Assembly: GCA_002633025.1 (NCBI GenBank)
Contig: NMRB01000184.1
Span: 95,168-159,167, forward strand
Source of the DNA: Notospermus geniculatus
Lineage: Eukaryota > Nemertea > Pilidiophora > Heteronemertea > Lineidae
Reading direction: 5' to 3'
DNA length: 64,000 bases
Shown here: piece after piece, positions 35,501 to 50,500 of the stretch
Position numbering within the stretch: the first letter of the stretch is position 1
How the letters are laid out: every line of letters starts with the position of its first letter
Program-made: the position numbers and the translations under genes
The notes under the pieces: model-generated
Told to the model about the DNA's origin: nothing
What the model saw: only the letters and a program-made list of their open reading frames with translations
Database searches by the model: none

Positions 35501-38500
35501 TGCGCTAAGAGAACGAGGTGTACTAATCCAATAAAGACTACTTTAGTTCTTAACAGTATAAAATATATCACATCGACATTTGCTTGCCACATTTCCCTCG
35601 GTTTCCTAAACCGTTTAATTGCATATCGAATATCTTATTTATTTAAATATAGACGGAAAAAGATCAAAGGAACAGCGGATGGGAAATAAGCTGTTTACAT
35701 GACGCGACGCACGTCAAGTTAGCTGTTGTCTTGTTGTTGTTGGGGTACGCGGCTCTGGCAAGGTCAAAGATTTCGAACCCTCCCATAGGCCTAGCTCCTG
35801 CCCTGTCACTGCCTAAATTCGTGTTCCTTGAAGTAGACCCTTCGTCAGGAACTGAGCGCCTGGCCCCGTATTCATAAAACTACTTAAGTCTAGGTTTGCC
35901 ACTTATCTTTTGTTCAACACAAAAGATAAGTATCATACTTTGACTTAAGTATGTTTATGAATACGGGTCCTGGCGCCATATGCACAAAACATCTTAAGTG
36001 TATTTTTTTTAGAATTTCCCTAAGAATTTCCTTAAGTAACCATCCTTAACGTGAGTGGTATGCACAAAGCATCTTAAGATGAGAATTTTCTTAAAAATCT
36101 CCTTAACTTTAAGGTACCTCACCAAGTTTCTTAAGTGAAAATTTTGTCCTTATTTCCAGAAAAAAATACAGAAATTGTGTCTTTGACGTATTCAAAGATG
36201 TACAGCAGCATCATTTCTTCATAGCTCTTATTATTGTTGGTTACACTGAAGATAATTAAGTCAGAGGGTGGTACGGGTACCAATGATAATTCGGGACAGT
36301 GAAAATCCTTTTGATTTTGGCTTGGGCGAGGGGATTTCACTTTGATAGAACGAGAATATTCTTCATTTAATATCAGTCTTCTTGCTGCAGATAGATTGAC
36401 AGAAGCCACGCCGTTCCTGCCTTACTAAGAGAAATCCTACTGAGTTGAGAAAATTCCTATTACTTAAGAAAATCCTTAACGTGTGCAACCGCGTGCTCTT
36501 GAAACAGGGATTCCCTAGGCATTCCCACTGTGAGCTATTGTAACAGTGAATTCTATTGGCTAACGCACAGGCTAAATTTAGCTCTAGGCCTAAGAGAAAT
36601 CCTACTGAGTTGAGGAAATTCCTATTACTTAAGAAAATTCTCAGCTCAGGAAATTCGTAAGGTGCTTTGTGCATACCACTTGAAGGATTTCCTTAGCTAA
36701 GAATTCTTTTACGAGGTTAAGGATAATCTTACACTTAATATAAGGATTTTTTGTGCATACGGGGCCTGGGGTCTAACACAGTCCCGCTCCATTTCTTCGC
36801 GGTTTCAGGATATTGATTCATCCTTCCGTTGACAGGTGGCTCCCCCATCGGGTGGGATGTGGCAAGTTCGCTGCAACCTCTAAATCAATAATATTTCCTC
36901 CAGTCTCCATCGTTTGGGGCGGAGCTTTGGCGGGATTTATGCGGCCGTGGTATCAATCGACAGCAGAAGTAAGAAATAAATCATGAGATGGGAGACGCGG
37001 ATTGAGCAATGAGCGATTTCGGCGCCAGTGAGTGGCAAGACGAAATTTCAGCTTCTGAGAGGTTGATTGGAAGTCCGTACATGCGATGCTGTCGCAGCAA
37101 TCAGAAATAATAAGTTTGCGGGAAATTCAGCTAGGCCTACGGAAGATTTCGGAGGTAGAGGGGAGGAGACGTCTTCTTAGCGTCAAATGAAATACCCCGG
37201 AATATATTTTTGAAACACACCGTGGAACCAGGCGTAAGGAAAGCAGTGAACCCTGTATAACTGTACTTACCAATTTTCGGGTCATTTCTGATGTTTGGTA
37301 AATCCGGGACACTACAGCTGTAGGAACAGGGCGACAGGGACGAGTCCGACTTTCGTGACGTCATCTTTTGGAGTCCGACGTCAAATTCCTCACCACCGGT
37401 TGGGTTGGATATGACTGCTGCTGGAAGAAAATGAAAAGATCAGAAAATTTGGATGTGATGGCCAGTCGCTCCGCTTCAGTGACTGACAAGTGACGCGTTT
37501 TTAACCAGTAACTCACGTAGAACATTGAAATCCTGAAACCTTATGGAGAAAGTCCGTGCAATGTTGTCATACACACAGCTGCACCCGGCAGGGAGCATCG
37601 AATAATATGTCATCTCCCTCCTCAGCAGCTCATCCAAATAAAAAAGACGAGCCCGGGTCCCTATTTTGTGCGCACCCATGCGTGTGATTGGTCCGATTGT
37701 TACGTCACCGATATGGCCGCCGGCGCAACCTGTGGAATTCCACGTTATCTCATTTTCGCTATTGATGCGTTGAAAATGGAGTGTTTAACATCTTTGGGCG
37801 AGACTAATGAGGATTTCCTGAATGTCCCAAATATTTTGATAGCGACCTGGACAAAGCGTTTTAGTCTAATTTGTCAAACTTTAGCGAATCTGTCACGGGT
37901 GGTCTGAGTCGCGTCAGTCTCGGAGGTCCTATTTTTGTTCATTTTAAAACACGTGCCCCAGTCGGCTCGCTGCTCAATCAGCAAAGCTTTACTGGTCGAA
38001 GCATTTTGCCTACTCTTGCCATCGGGAAGGTGCCGGTATTAAATTTCTCCAGTAAGTTTCGGAGATTTCGTAGGTAGGCCTATTACTAGTGCGCAAGTCC
38101 GAGTCGAGCCATGCGCTGGTGTCATTCTGATCTCGCGCGTCAGTAGTAAAACTACAAACAACAAAAAGTTCCCAATTAGGCCCTATCAAAAACTAAGTAC
38201 ATGTACAGCTTTTCTGATACCTGAAGCTTTGGAATGTCTTTTTGACTTCCGATATTAGCCGGTGGCCACCCACCAAAATACCCCTCGGGCAATGGCCAGT
38301 CTGTTGACCAGCCCCGGGGACAGTGGTCAATCGCGATGACCACAAACAATTTTTAACTTCAAGATCAAAACTAATCTGATAAGCTGATAAAATCTGACGT
38401 TTTCGGTCGGCCTCTCTGGCTATCTTGATATTACTGAAAAGTGCCTCCTTACTAATTGGGACTGAGCTGTCGATATCGAATTTAGATAAGTCATCGGCAG

Positions 38501-41500
38501 ACGTTGAGAGAAGTCAGTCCCAGGGTCCGGCGGGTGATCAAGACTCAGATATCGCACAAGCTGTCAGAGTGGTGCAGTGGAGACAGCGGTGCCTGTCACC
38601 CGCCGAGGTTGCGGGTTCGACCCCTCTCGGACTGGTGATTCATGCGAGAGAGAGGCTAGGTCTGTCTTAATAACGGCGCTGCTCCACTTGACAGTTTTCT
38701 GGCAGACGTTGGCTCACAATGCGCAATTCAGCATTGTTTGTGTCATGTCAGCTTACGCTGGGACCAATGACACAAACAACTGCTCGCAGTTGAGTTGCCC
38801 ATTGAGAGCCAACTTCTGCGAAAAAACTGTCAAGTGGAGCAACGCCTTTAGTTCAATTTTTTATATTACTTTGTCATTTCATTTTTGTCAAATGAATCGA
38901 CAACATCGTCGGTTCTCTTGTTTCCCCCTACATTGCAGTTCATCCCTCCAAGCTATTCGAAAAGCAATTTGATTTTGACTTGTTCTGATGGTTTTGTGAT
39001 ATTTCGAAGGGAATAAACAGGAACGGGTCAATGGGACTCAAAAGCTGAGAGTTTTTCTAAGTAATTCGGGACCGTGTCATGTTTTTGAGCGGATGTAGCC
39101 GGTTAAGACGTCTCGGTCCGCAGCTTCCGGGTTGGCACGCGTCTCGACCAATTATCGGGGCAGACAAAATAATGAAGAGATGCGATATGTCTAAATCAAA
39201 ACAAGGGGGACACTAATTGTATGAAGCGTGCTCCGTGGGACTTCATATCTGAGTGCAAAATACTAGTCCTCGCCGCACCTTTTCGGAGCGCCTCTGGTTG
39301 AGGCCTCGGCACACCCGACGAGTCTTGTCCTAAAGTGCCTCAAAGTTGGAAAGATACGCAATTTCGCCAAATTTTCCACTGGCCCCATACTACCCAGCCA
39401 GCTAATCATATCATAGTTGTGTTATCAACCCTCTGAAGCCAAAAAGAGGCTAATATGCATTTTCCACTGAAGTGATTGCTTCTAAATACCAACGCATTCT
39501 AGCATGCATAATAATTTCTTTTCTATAATTTGTAAGATAAAGGGATTCCAACCAAACGGTTACTACAGGTCCCTGCTGCTGAAAACAGCACTGACGGACC
39601 TTATCTCAAATTAAGGATAATACACATGTTGCGTCGATCCTACATCATGATAACGAATTCATCAAACTCTAATTAAGGGGATTAGAGATCGATCATCTGA
39701 TCATAGCAACTAGATAACTATCTAGAGAACTTTTACTAGATACATGTAACCAGTTACTACCCATATATATGACGTAATGCGCGGGAGCGGAACAAGTGAT
39801 TACGTCACTGGTCGCGGGCGGGATTAACGTTCAAAGGCTGAGTTCGTGTCGGGGGTTCGTCCGGTTTCTGGGTCTGGTTTTCCAATCAGTTGAAAGTTTA
39901 GGGATAGGGATAGATTACATTTGTTATTAGCGAGGTTTAGAAATCAAACGATAAACGTAAACGTTAACGACAGCGTTATTTTTGTACCGAAAATGCAATA
40001 TAAAATCTGGTTAATTTGTAGTATGAAAAATAACGTTGTAAAGTTTACATTGATCATCCTCTCATCAATGGTCTCGCTCCTCTTCGTATGCTCGCACATA
40101 CTGATGAAGAGGAGCGAGACCAAAGCCCTGCGATGGAAGGATGATATTTATCGTTTGATTTCTAAACCTCTCTATTGTTTGCCTATGTATGAATCTGTTG
40201 CGTCTTGAGCGGACATCCACACTGACTCATTAGAAGACCATTCCGCTCACCCGGCGTCAAATTCAAATCTCTATCACTCACGAGTTAATCATGCGTACGG
40301 AACAACTCAACAAGACGAAATGCCAACCTGCCTGCCCCTCGGGCAGACGGGAGTGGGCACAGGTCGAAACGACAGCGCTCACCCGCACTTGTCGCAAAAC
40401 AAAACTCCCCTCCCGACACCCCGTCATAAGTTCCACCCGTCTCATTTCGTCTGTGTGTCTCATGTTGAGTCTCGGCCCCAGTCAACCAGTGCCGGCCACA
40501 CCCATACCGTCATCTGCACCGAATGACCCTTATCTTACGTTGATAGGTAAAAAACAACAATTGTCTCTTTCCCATGTCGGGGAAACCTGAAATCGACGAA
40601 GCACTTGCAACATAATCATTCTTAGTAGAGAGGTTTAGAAATCAAACGATAAACGAAACGTTAACGACAGCGTTATTTTTGTACCGATGATGCAATATAA
40701 AATCTGGTTATGTGAAAAATAATGTTATCGTAAAGTTTTCGTTTATCGTTTGATTTCTAAACCTCCGTAATAAAGAAAAATAAACTTACATTGCCGGAGA
40801 AAGTTGAGGTGTGCCAACAAGATCTCTCCATGGTAGGGATTGGTCAGTCGGTTGAAGTCATCCCTGGTCAGCTGACACAGCTCACGTCCGTGCATGTGTT
40901 GGAACTTTTTAACGTCCACATCATGGAGGCTGTACTCTTTTTTCGCCCACTCCAGCCACTGGCGGACGTGCTCCGGCGTCCACAGGGAGGGATCTGTTCG
41001 AGAAGGAGACTTGTTATACATTGAAGGTGTGTAAATGTACGGCGTTACGTAGAGATAGATTGGCACTCTATGACGAAAATAATAGCCGCTCCCTTTCCAA
41101 TCTCATCACAGTGCTTCACAGAAAAGACCGAATCTTCTGAGTGGATCTGATTTGATAATGCGACAAAGTCCTCGTCTTCCGAAAAATGTGAAATAATATC
41201 CAAGTCTCTGCAAAGGTCAGGAAGACCACGTGCTGTCCAAAGAAACGCGCGGAAAATAAACAGATCTCAAAACGGTCCGCAGAAAAAAGGAAACAGTCCC
41301 AACTCGACACGAGGTTTAATATTGTTCTTAACACAGGACGAGGTAATTTCCGTCCTCACACACGAAAGAACAAGCCGTTTCCGAAAACTTATGAAGTTTC
41401 CCTCCACCCCACGTGTTAAATACGCCAGGGAACCTGTTGCGAGTGACGTGCCACGTGCCGGCCGATTTCGAGCTTTGGACCAATCAACGCCCGCTGCGGT

Positions 41501-44500
41501 TGACCGCATCTGCGGACCGGCGGCGTTTTCGACCAATCTGACTCAACCGACTGCCCCCCGGAGAGGCCGGCCAGTCCTTCTGGATAAATCTTTTCGGATC
41601 ACTGCTGGGCTTGATATGAGTTAAAATAAACATATCGGGTTACCATCTGGAGTTGATATTAATGTAGCCACACGATTTTGTTTTTGTAGTGACGGTTTTT
41701 TTTCTAAACGCGTGTCTTTCTACACGCGTCCATGTATAAATTACCAGCAAAACGATTTTGAAAATCGGGAGTGACAGAGGCCTACTATATCAATCCAGTT
41801 GCTGGCTTGACGGACCTAGGCCTAGGACCTAGGACTTCATCCACGATCTATGGATACGGATACTAATATTAGTTCTGGAAAGGCAAAATTAAGGCCTTTC
41901 AGGACTCTGATAGTTTTTTTTTCTCACTAAATTTCATGAGCCGGACATCGTCCGGTATCAGACACGTTTTGAACTCAGTGGCATGTTTGCGGCCAAAAAT
42001 ACAAACAAACTCGTCATGAGAAAGACCCCAGCTCTCCTGTCAACGTCTCACTGAAAGTCCATCTGTTCCGTGACGACCTCCTCCTGATGGACCAAATCCC
42101 ATGAGCCAATTAACAAATTATAAGTGCATTTGAAGCACGCGGGGACGGGGGGCCTGCGGCGAGGGAAGAATGGGGTGAACAATGGCCCACAGCGAGGCCG
42201 GGGTTTACGGAAACACCCGAACGTGTCTTCGGGGACCCGAAGTTGAACGGCTCGCCGCTGTCGTAAGAATCTCCAATGAGAGAAGCTTATTCTCGTATTT
42301 TAAAGTCATTTGGTCCCATCTTTAAGACCAAGTGGCGATGACTGGAGCCAAATTTTCTTGACGGTCCCCCACAACCACTTGCTGCCCTGCGCACAACAGG
42401 TTGTCCATGGTGATGTTACCTGACCCCTGATAGCAACACCACGACATGGCTGTATGATCGTCACCCGTCCGTGACTGCGGAAATATCGTCTGACTGGACA
42501 CCAGGGTAACGATACCTTGATGAGAGCTTTCAAACACTAATTAAGGACTTGCAACTGTGGAATTAGCAACAGAATTACATAATGCACGATTACTGAATTT
42601 GTAAAAAGTGGCGTGACTTTAGATCGAAGAAAGCCACACTGAGCGGACTACACTTCGGACTTGTCTCAAGTTTTTCGCCTACGACATGCCCTGCCATAAC
42701 CTCCACGGGCCTAAAATACTTGATCAGTAATTAAATTTTAATTTCTGGCACATTCTTATTCAAACAGATGCCAATGACGCATCGTTGTAGCATGTAGACG
42801 GGAAAAAACAATTACAAACGTAGGCCTACCTGTATACATATCTTCACCCATGTGAAAATGACTTTTGACTCAGGACAGAGCTAACTTGGAGATTTTTTAC
42901 GTTCAACAATCTGGCCTTACAGATTTTGATTGGAAGGCATATGCACACTATTCAAGAAAAACAGACAAAAAAACTACAAAAGAATCAGTTCCAATCAAAC
43001 TTGAAAGTCTTTGTCGGGTACTAGAATATCTGTGTTGTAACTTGGAGGAATTGTCAGTATAATTCCTCCAAGGTTGTAATAAGGGTACGATTTCACTATT
43101 TTCTAGAAAAACTTGAAAACCTTTCTTTTTAATTTTTTTTGACTAGGCCTTTGATGTTTTAATTTATGTATCCATCTTTTTATGGTATGTTTTATTGTAC
43201 AGTGCACAGAAAATATTTTTACATCAATGTTGCACTTTCAATCGACTAAATTATTATTATTATTACGATTACGATTCCCCCAAGTTCATTTCGTACAGAT
43301 TCGACAGATTGCACAACAAACAAATTATCTATGGTCATTCAAAACGTGTCATAAAACTCATTGGTGATACAACGGCGTGGATTCCCGTGGACACACGATA
43401 TAGGCCCGCCCCAGGGACCAACACAATTTACTCATTTGTTTATACAAACATAGTTACACTCCACCTTCCAACCGTTCATCTCATTAGACCTGTGACTAAA
43501 ACAGGCAGGGCAGGGGTTCGAACACCCTTTTGTTCTCAGAAGAAGGCAGTCTGTCACTCGTTCGGTGTTCGATGTAACTCGGCCTACATGGCAAACTAGC
43601 GGATCCTCTATTCTGGAGGTAAAGTGCACAAGAACCAGACATCCTACTGAAGTCGCCCAAGATTCGAACATCTCCGACCGCACGATCGGTCTTCGGCTAA
43701 TTTTGGAGCAGCTCCAAGGATTGTTGTTGGATTGTTTTACTGAGGACTGATTTCATGTCAGTGGCTGTGCTCATGATGAACCGATGATTTGATCTTGTCC
43801 AGCCATGGGTTTGCACCGGTGGATGGTCATTTTGTCACCTCGGATCGGTCACTTTTGGTACACCACACGCCTCTGAGTGTCATCCCACTGTATGAAGTGT
43901 TTGAAGGACAATCGGGGAGCAGCCGAGACAGATGTCGGGACAGAAAGACTGATGGCTTGAAGTGCTCATCAACATTATGATATGACCGTATGAACAAACA
44001 GATTGTAACATTAGCAAACAAGGATTCATGGACAATGAGGATCGTGCCTGTCCACACCTGGAGATGTCAAAATGGACAGTGAGGTGCTAATTGGGAGATT
44101 AGAGCCCTCCGCGGGAGGAAGGTGGGAAACAGTCACAGCGCTACAGGTGGACAGACATTCTGATCAAATGATACAAACATAGCATATGTTTTATCTTTGG
44201 GTTGACTGCACCTCGTTGACGTGCAGTCTGTCCCTTTTGCCTGGCATGACCAATACACTCACGGAAAGTTTTGAGAAGCAAGCCACGAATGAAAATAGAA
44301 ACAAGCCCGGCCAAAGACAGACGTCGACGAAAAATAATTCCGTCTTGACCAATGTCCAATGGCGAGGCCTGGATGATCTCTGTCCAGGGATGACTATTGA
44401 TGCTGAATAGATCATGCATAAGCGACAAAACGCTGGCCAACGTCCATCTGTCGAAATCCTCACCACAACAATAGTTTCCACCAGTTAGCGTCTCGGAAAG

Positions 44501-47500
44501 CTTTGCTCCGGAACTGGTCAACTTCCGGTCCGCTGCCCGCCACTTGAACATACGGCCATTTTTCAGCAATGGTCATTTGAAACAGAAATAGTTTCAGCCG
44601 CTGCATTTTAGCGCTATATTCTGTTTCTGTGTACCATTTGGTAGATTCAAATCATTACAAACTCAAAATACCACGTGGTCCGACAGGAAATTGACTTCTC
44701 CAAAAACTTTTTTCCGGCTGATAACTTAGCAAAATGTCATGATCAACATCGGCCTCGGCCTTCAGGCCTGAACCTTATCAAAGGACTCAGTCTTCTGTGA
44801 AATATTAATTGACCAGGGCTGTTGTTTACAATGTTGCTTACAAGTTCTCAGAACAATACATCAAATGGTGTTTCTTGCGTCATCTAAAGGAAGGAAAGCG
44901 GGCTTCCAGGAAAAAATCTCTTTGCAATTCGGGAAGTAGGCCATGGACGATACATCATCGAAATAAAGTGATTAGGGGAAGGCCGTACCCATATGATAAT
45001 TTTGATCTCTCGACAACATCCGTTTGCCGACCACGGATCATCCGAAATGGCCGACGCTCGTCATGTGTCTATCGCTAAGGGTCGCTTGGACCCCCGGCCA
45101 GGTCGAACCCTGTCATGACGCACCACTCTCGCTTTCTTCATCATGAATATCCAATTCGCCAATGACCCTGTCATATCAATAGAATCATAATGAAACCAAT
45201 CCCTTTGTAACCCCGGCCGGCAATATCCCTTTCCCCGTTTTGAGATATCAAGTGTAGGCTACCTGGCCCGTTGCTATGAGGTGTTTGGTGTTCAAGGTCA
45301 AGGCAAATCGCAACCTTTGACCACTTTCACCGCCATATTTTACCGTTTTCACCATTTGATTTCGTCCAAAGGATCCTTCAGACCATTTTTTAAAGGCCCG
45401 CAGAGTGCAGTTCAAGCCACGCCTAGATTTGGTTCTCGATCTCACCGGTAGGGTATTCAAATCCTATCGGTCAGACCGGGAACCAGTCTAGGCCTCAAGG
45501 ACGAAGAGTTAAATATTCGTCCTTGACCTTCTATCAATGCATCCTGACCCCCGCGTCAGGAAAAACAAAACACCACAACACCCATCGCCCAGGAAACCGA
45601 AAAAAATCGTCCCCCGTCCAAAGCAATACATCAGAGCTTCTTTTTCTGCCCTTCACATGAATCACGGGAAACATAACTGGCCAATCTATTCATTTCTTTT
45701 GCCATCGACGTAATGAGCTTTCTTTTCACCCATCACGTGACCCAATAGATTCATTAGACCATTTTTGCCTCCGCATTGGAGATGTCATCGATGCAGGTGC
45801 GGCGGCCATTTTCTTTACTGATTATCATACCCGATGCGCATATTCTCAGAGGACGCATTGAAAAATTCAATGGCAGCATAAATGGTAATCATTTGATATT
45901 CCGCGGATGAATATACTGACACGTGGCGTGTCAAATTGTCGATCTCGTGCAGTGTCTCGCGTGGCCCGAGGCTTGAGGAGACAGGAGCAACACGCGTTAA
46001 ACGTGAGGTGGGGCGCAGTCATCGACGGAGGGCCACGAAAGTGTCTCTCAAACGAAGGATTAGTACATTTTGGCTAATTATAAAGAAGAAAAGTCAATAA
46101 TTGGGTGGATGCTGATATAAACATTGAGCGCGTGTCTGCTCGTTTAACTGCTGGATAGTTTTACCGCCGTGGGGGCATTGAAACTCACCGGTTGGCGACC
46201 CATGCAGAGTTTATTTGGACGAGTTTAACGGTGTGCCACATATTGTCAAATTCTGGTACTAATAAATCAGATAAAATCGAATTAAATCTCGCCTTTCACA
46301 ACTTTTTGTTTGTTTTTGAGCGTAAAATCAGAAACATGTTTCAGTTACAAGAATATTTATTAAGATAGATATAAAAATAGATAACATTAATGTTTTTGGT
46401 ATACACCGTGCTGCCACCTGTCCGAGGAAAAATAACTATTATAATCAACCATGTAAATAAACAAACCGTAATGTTTACAACTCGAACTAGAGCACCTTTA
46501 AGTTGAATCGGTTGTGGTTTCAGTGAGACATCGAATTCATTATATCAAAGACCTCTTAAGCCATCAAAAGAAAGCAGTGGTCGAAAGAGTTTCGTCATTC
46601 TGACCATATGCTCCTTAATTACCCATAATTCTCATGGCACTGTCTGCCGGAAGTTCTGTTTCCTTGCTGCGAACCATCATGGCGCGCGGCATGAGGTGAA
46701 CGACATTTCAAAACCAGCAAACGAGCGATTTCTTCCGAACTGATTAATTAAAATCTATTTGAGCTATAACCATTTAGAATCTTTGTATAAAATTAGCCAT
46801 CAGATTACATAACGAGTGAGTCTGTAATGATGATTTTCTTTCCCTGGCCAATCCTTCAGCGCGGCACTTGTCCGAATAGCATGACTCCGAAGTGAATGGT
46901 TTTGATATCGTGTGAATCATTAGGGCTATCATTAAGTCTCCTTTGAGGGGACACACTGTCAACAGCGGAGAGCACTCTGCCGGTCATTGTTCGCGTGTCC
47001 GATAGCATATTGCTGTGGGGTTGATGCGGGGAGGGCTGGCCCTTCCCGGCGGTGTGGGGCCGATGTCTCTCGGCGATAATGGACCAGGGAGCCCGCGGGA
47101 GGATGGGTTGCGTAACGAGCATTCCTGATCATGGGACTGTAAAGCTAGATTCATACTTTTACGCCGTAACCAGTACGGCGCTGTGCGGCGTCATCATAAT
47201 TTCCCGTACGTACATTACGTAGCGTCGTTCATACTTTTTCACATTCCGTGTGATGACGTACGTAAACGTATTTTCCCGTCGGGCCTACATGTACGTCAGT
47301 TACGCACAATGATTCATGCTTTCCGCTTCGTTGTATCCTGCGCCGTGCAAGTATAATCACACAGCGCTTCTACTGGGCAAGTGATGGAGCCACACACTGT
47401 AGAGGCGCTACTCCGTGCAATGGGTGCATGTGTCAAAATATCAAGAGATTTATAAAAATGTCCAGAATCGAGAGCTGAGTATGGTGGCCTTTAAGAGACA

Positions 47501-50500
47501 TTCAATGTTTTTTCAATGTTTGACCTCTTTAGTTCCTCTTGATATTTTTCTGACGGATTTTTCCGCGGGATGAAAGTTTTCTCCCCGGAAAAAACATTTA
47601 TTCCGCAGATAAAATTAGTTCCACGGAAGAAACATTTAAATGTTTTCTTCTGCGGAATTCATTTTTTCCACGGAATTCATTTGTTACTGGGGATCGGACC
47701 ATGTACCTCAAAGGTGACAGGCGCCAATGTTTCCATTTCGTCGGTCTGACTCTGACAGAAAATATCAAGATAGGTAGTAGGGATATTGTGATGGAACATG
47801 GTTTACTAGATTCCGACAAGAAATACAAATCGATTGATATGTGGTAGGCCCCCAATGTCAATTTTGACCCTGCCCGGCATTGCGGAGAAATGGGGCAATA
47901 AACCCCGTGCCACAGTCATGTGGAATGAAACCTCTCAGCCGATCAGAATTGAGAATGTAAATGACCGGATAAGTTATAGTTATAAATGAAAAAGGTTGAC
48001 TTTTGTTTATATTTTCTTCGTGGCAGTTCATCTTGTCGGCGACGACCACTTTTGCCTACATGTAGGCCTACCTCAGAAATGCTAAATCATTGTAAATCAC
48101 GTTGAGATGAACGGGGAAGTCATGAGACTACCTGAGGTATCTGCTTCAAGTGTGAAAACCCTTAATTGCTATAAATCAGCAACATCTTTCTCGACAGCCT
48201 ATTGCGCTTTGTTGCGTATACGTAAAAAGATAAAATCATCCCAACCCCTGCGGATTCCCTACGTATTCTACGTAGCGTAACCAGAAACAACGTCAGCGTA
48301 ATGTCTGCGGGTGCGTTATCTACGTACGTAATGACGTCGTGACGCCACGACGTCAGCGTAACGTCATCGAGATACGTACGTGCGAAAATTACGTTACGCA
48401 ACATTACGGCGTAGAAGTATGAATCAAGCTTAAGTCGCCGTGCGTCATCACGACGCATTTTAATGATTCAAAATAAGACTTTTGAAAGTTTGAAATGGTG
48501 ATACTGCATGGTGTCACAAACTACCTTAGATTGTAGCCGACTTGCTTTGTTTTGAATCGCAAGTTAAGTGCCAGTTATAGTACATGTATTATCAGCTTTA
48601 AAGGCAACATGCAGCAGGAGGACACCGGACCGCGAGCGCCGGAGAAACCTGCGCTGTCAGAGAGAATCGGCCTTTCTATCACATGAAGAACGCGTCCGAC
48701 GGGGTTCGAACCCGGAACATGAGAGGTGACCGGCGCTGATGTTTCCGCTCTTTGAGCCCGACCATACTGGCTCAGTTTCCCATCAATAATAAGTATATGT
48801 ACTGTATATGAGATGAAATAAAGGCAGGAACAAATACCGACAAATTGACGCGACTGTTTCCATTTTCATGGCTTCTTCCTGATATTGCATGCAAGTTTCC
48901 AAGGCATAGGCCACGGAAATATAATGGAAAATGATCGACATCCCTATGCGATAATAGGCCTGTTAACTAACTGCTAGCTCTACACGCAATCCCATCAATT
49001 GCGGCCGAATCACCTGCTAGCTCTGAACAGTCATCTGCGCCGTACAATTCCTATTACTGCCTCGCGCAGATTTATTAAAAATTAAAGGTGTATTCAGCTC
49101 TGCATCGTGAATATTTCATGGGATGTTTTGCGCGCGGTATCGGGAGCATTTGTTCCCTTTCCTGGCGATGAAGAGGCCGAGTTCGACCAATCATAAGTCA
49201 CGTCTGCTGGCTGTGTGATTAACTTCCGAACCGCCAAGATCAGTTGGCCGGAAGCCACGGAGATTTCCCATCTGCGTTAAAGGCAAAAGAAAATGACTCC
49301 GGGTTCGCTGTCCGACATCCCTGCAACTGAACTCAACGACATTCAGGAGCAGGCCCAGGATTTCGCCGATGTTCGTAGTCGAAAACGGCGTAGTTTAGGC
49401 CCGGAAAATCCAGGAAATCCGTCAATCAGTTTCAGGGATATATTTCAGACGAGAGGGGCGCCACTCCCCTTCAATCTGCATGCAGCCTACGTACATGTAC
49501 GAAAGTATGTGTCGTATTCTTCTAGTAGATGAGCCGACACCATCGAATTCGGAGATTGCCGGCGTAAGGACAGAATGCCCCAGCCCTGCCGCTTCTGTTC
49601 GACGTGATTAAAGCGGCCCTACCCCACCGCATACAGCACAGTGACAAAAAATACTTGACGCGCCACAGCGCGGCAGGTAGATTAAGTAAAAACGCCCTGG
49701 TTATTCTTCAAACGACATCTCCAGACACCATAACCGAAACATCCTAGGTATTTTAATGCGGTGGGGGAATGGAAATAGGTCAGCTTTAAGTTGAGGTTGA
49801 GGCTTATAGGACCAATATCCCAGGCCTTCCCCCAGTGATCGAAGGTTTGGCCGGGGGAGGTGTCTTTTACAATGGCGTCTCCCGCTGGACAACCTCATGA
49901 ATATACAAAGTCAAACGTGGTGGCAACAACCCTTATTTGGTTCGCATACCGGCGAGGTATATGCTTGAGGGCCAGAGGACACGGCTCAGGTTTCGTCGTC
50001 GAGCACGCGCTCCTTCGCGTGCGTCTGTCATGGACCATTAACCGCCGTGTTGATATCGATAGCTTTACGCAGGTTGCGTGTCACTCCTAAAACACCCTTA
50101 ATTACTCTATCGCCCAGAATACGTAAAACAAAGACTGGCTACCCCTCGGGCTCGCTCGCTTTCATCATTAGTTCGGTCCAATGATGCAATTAACAGCACA
50201 GAAAGTGATTGCTGCATTCTTGAATATTTGATTAGATTTATAATGGGTGGGTGACAACGTGGCAGTCAGTGCGGCCAGAAAGAAAAGAGAAATTGAAGCA
50301 ACGTCAGCTGATCGTTTGGCCACCACAAGGTGGGGGGCGGTGGTGGTGGGGGGGGACTGAAATCCAGAGATAAAGGCATACATGTGTGTGGACGGACAAT
50401 GTATAAGAAAAAAAGAAGACTTTTTAGTGGTAACTTACCAGCTGGGACGTAAACCCGTTTCTGCGGGACTCCATTTCCGGCTTGACTTGTGTCTGTTCGT

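Larger units (their letters stand above)
32130..37270. other. ERG intron, noncoding
   Basis: Apart from the fold-back and nested TIR elements listed, nothing coding is visible. Enhancers are possible in introns of such a gene but none can be identified by eye. Confidence 0.45.
41000..50349. other. ERG intron between exon 2 and the Pointed exon
   Basis: About 9.4 kb without supported exons. It contains the hairpin at 43041, the 1.29-kb TIR element and two SINE-like segments. An open frame at 49293-49532 (plus) starting [16 protein letters not shown] has no recognisable domain. Confidence 0.45.

Noticed and set aside
49293-49532. 79-codon plus-strand frame starting [16 protein letters not shown]
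   Set aside because: The start looks protein-like, but there is no homologue I recognise, no supporting exon, and it lies in an ERG intron.
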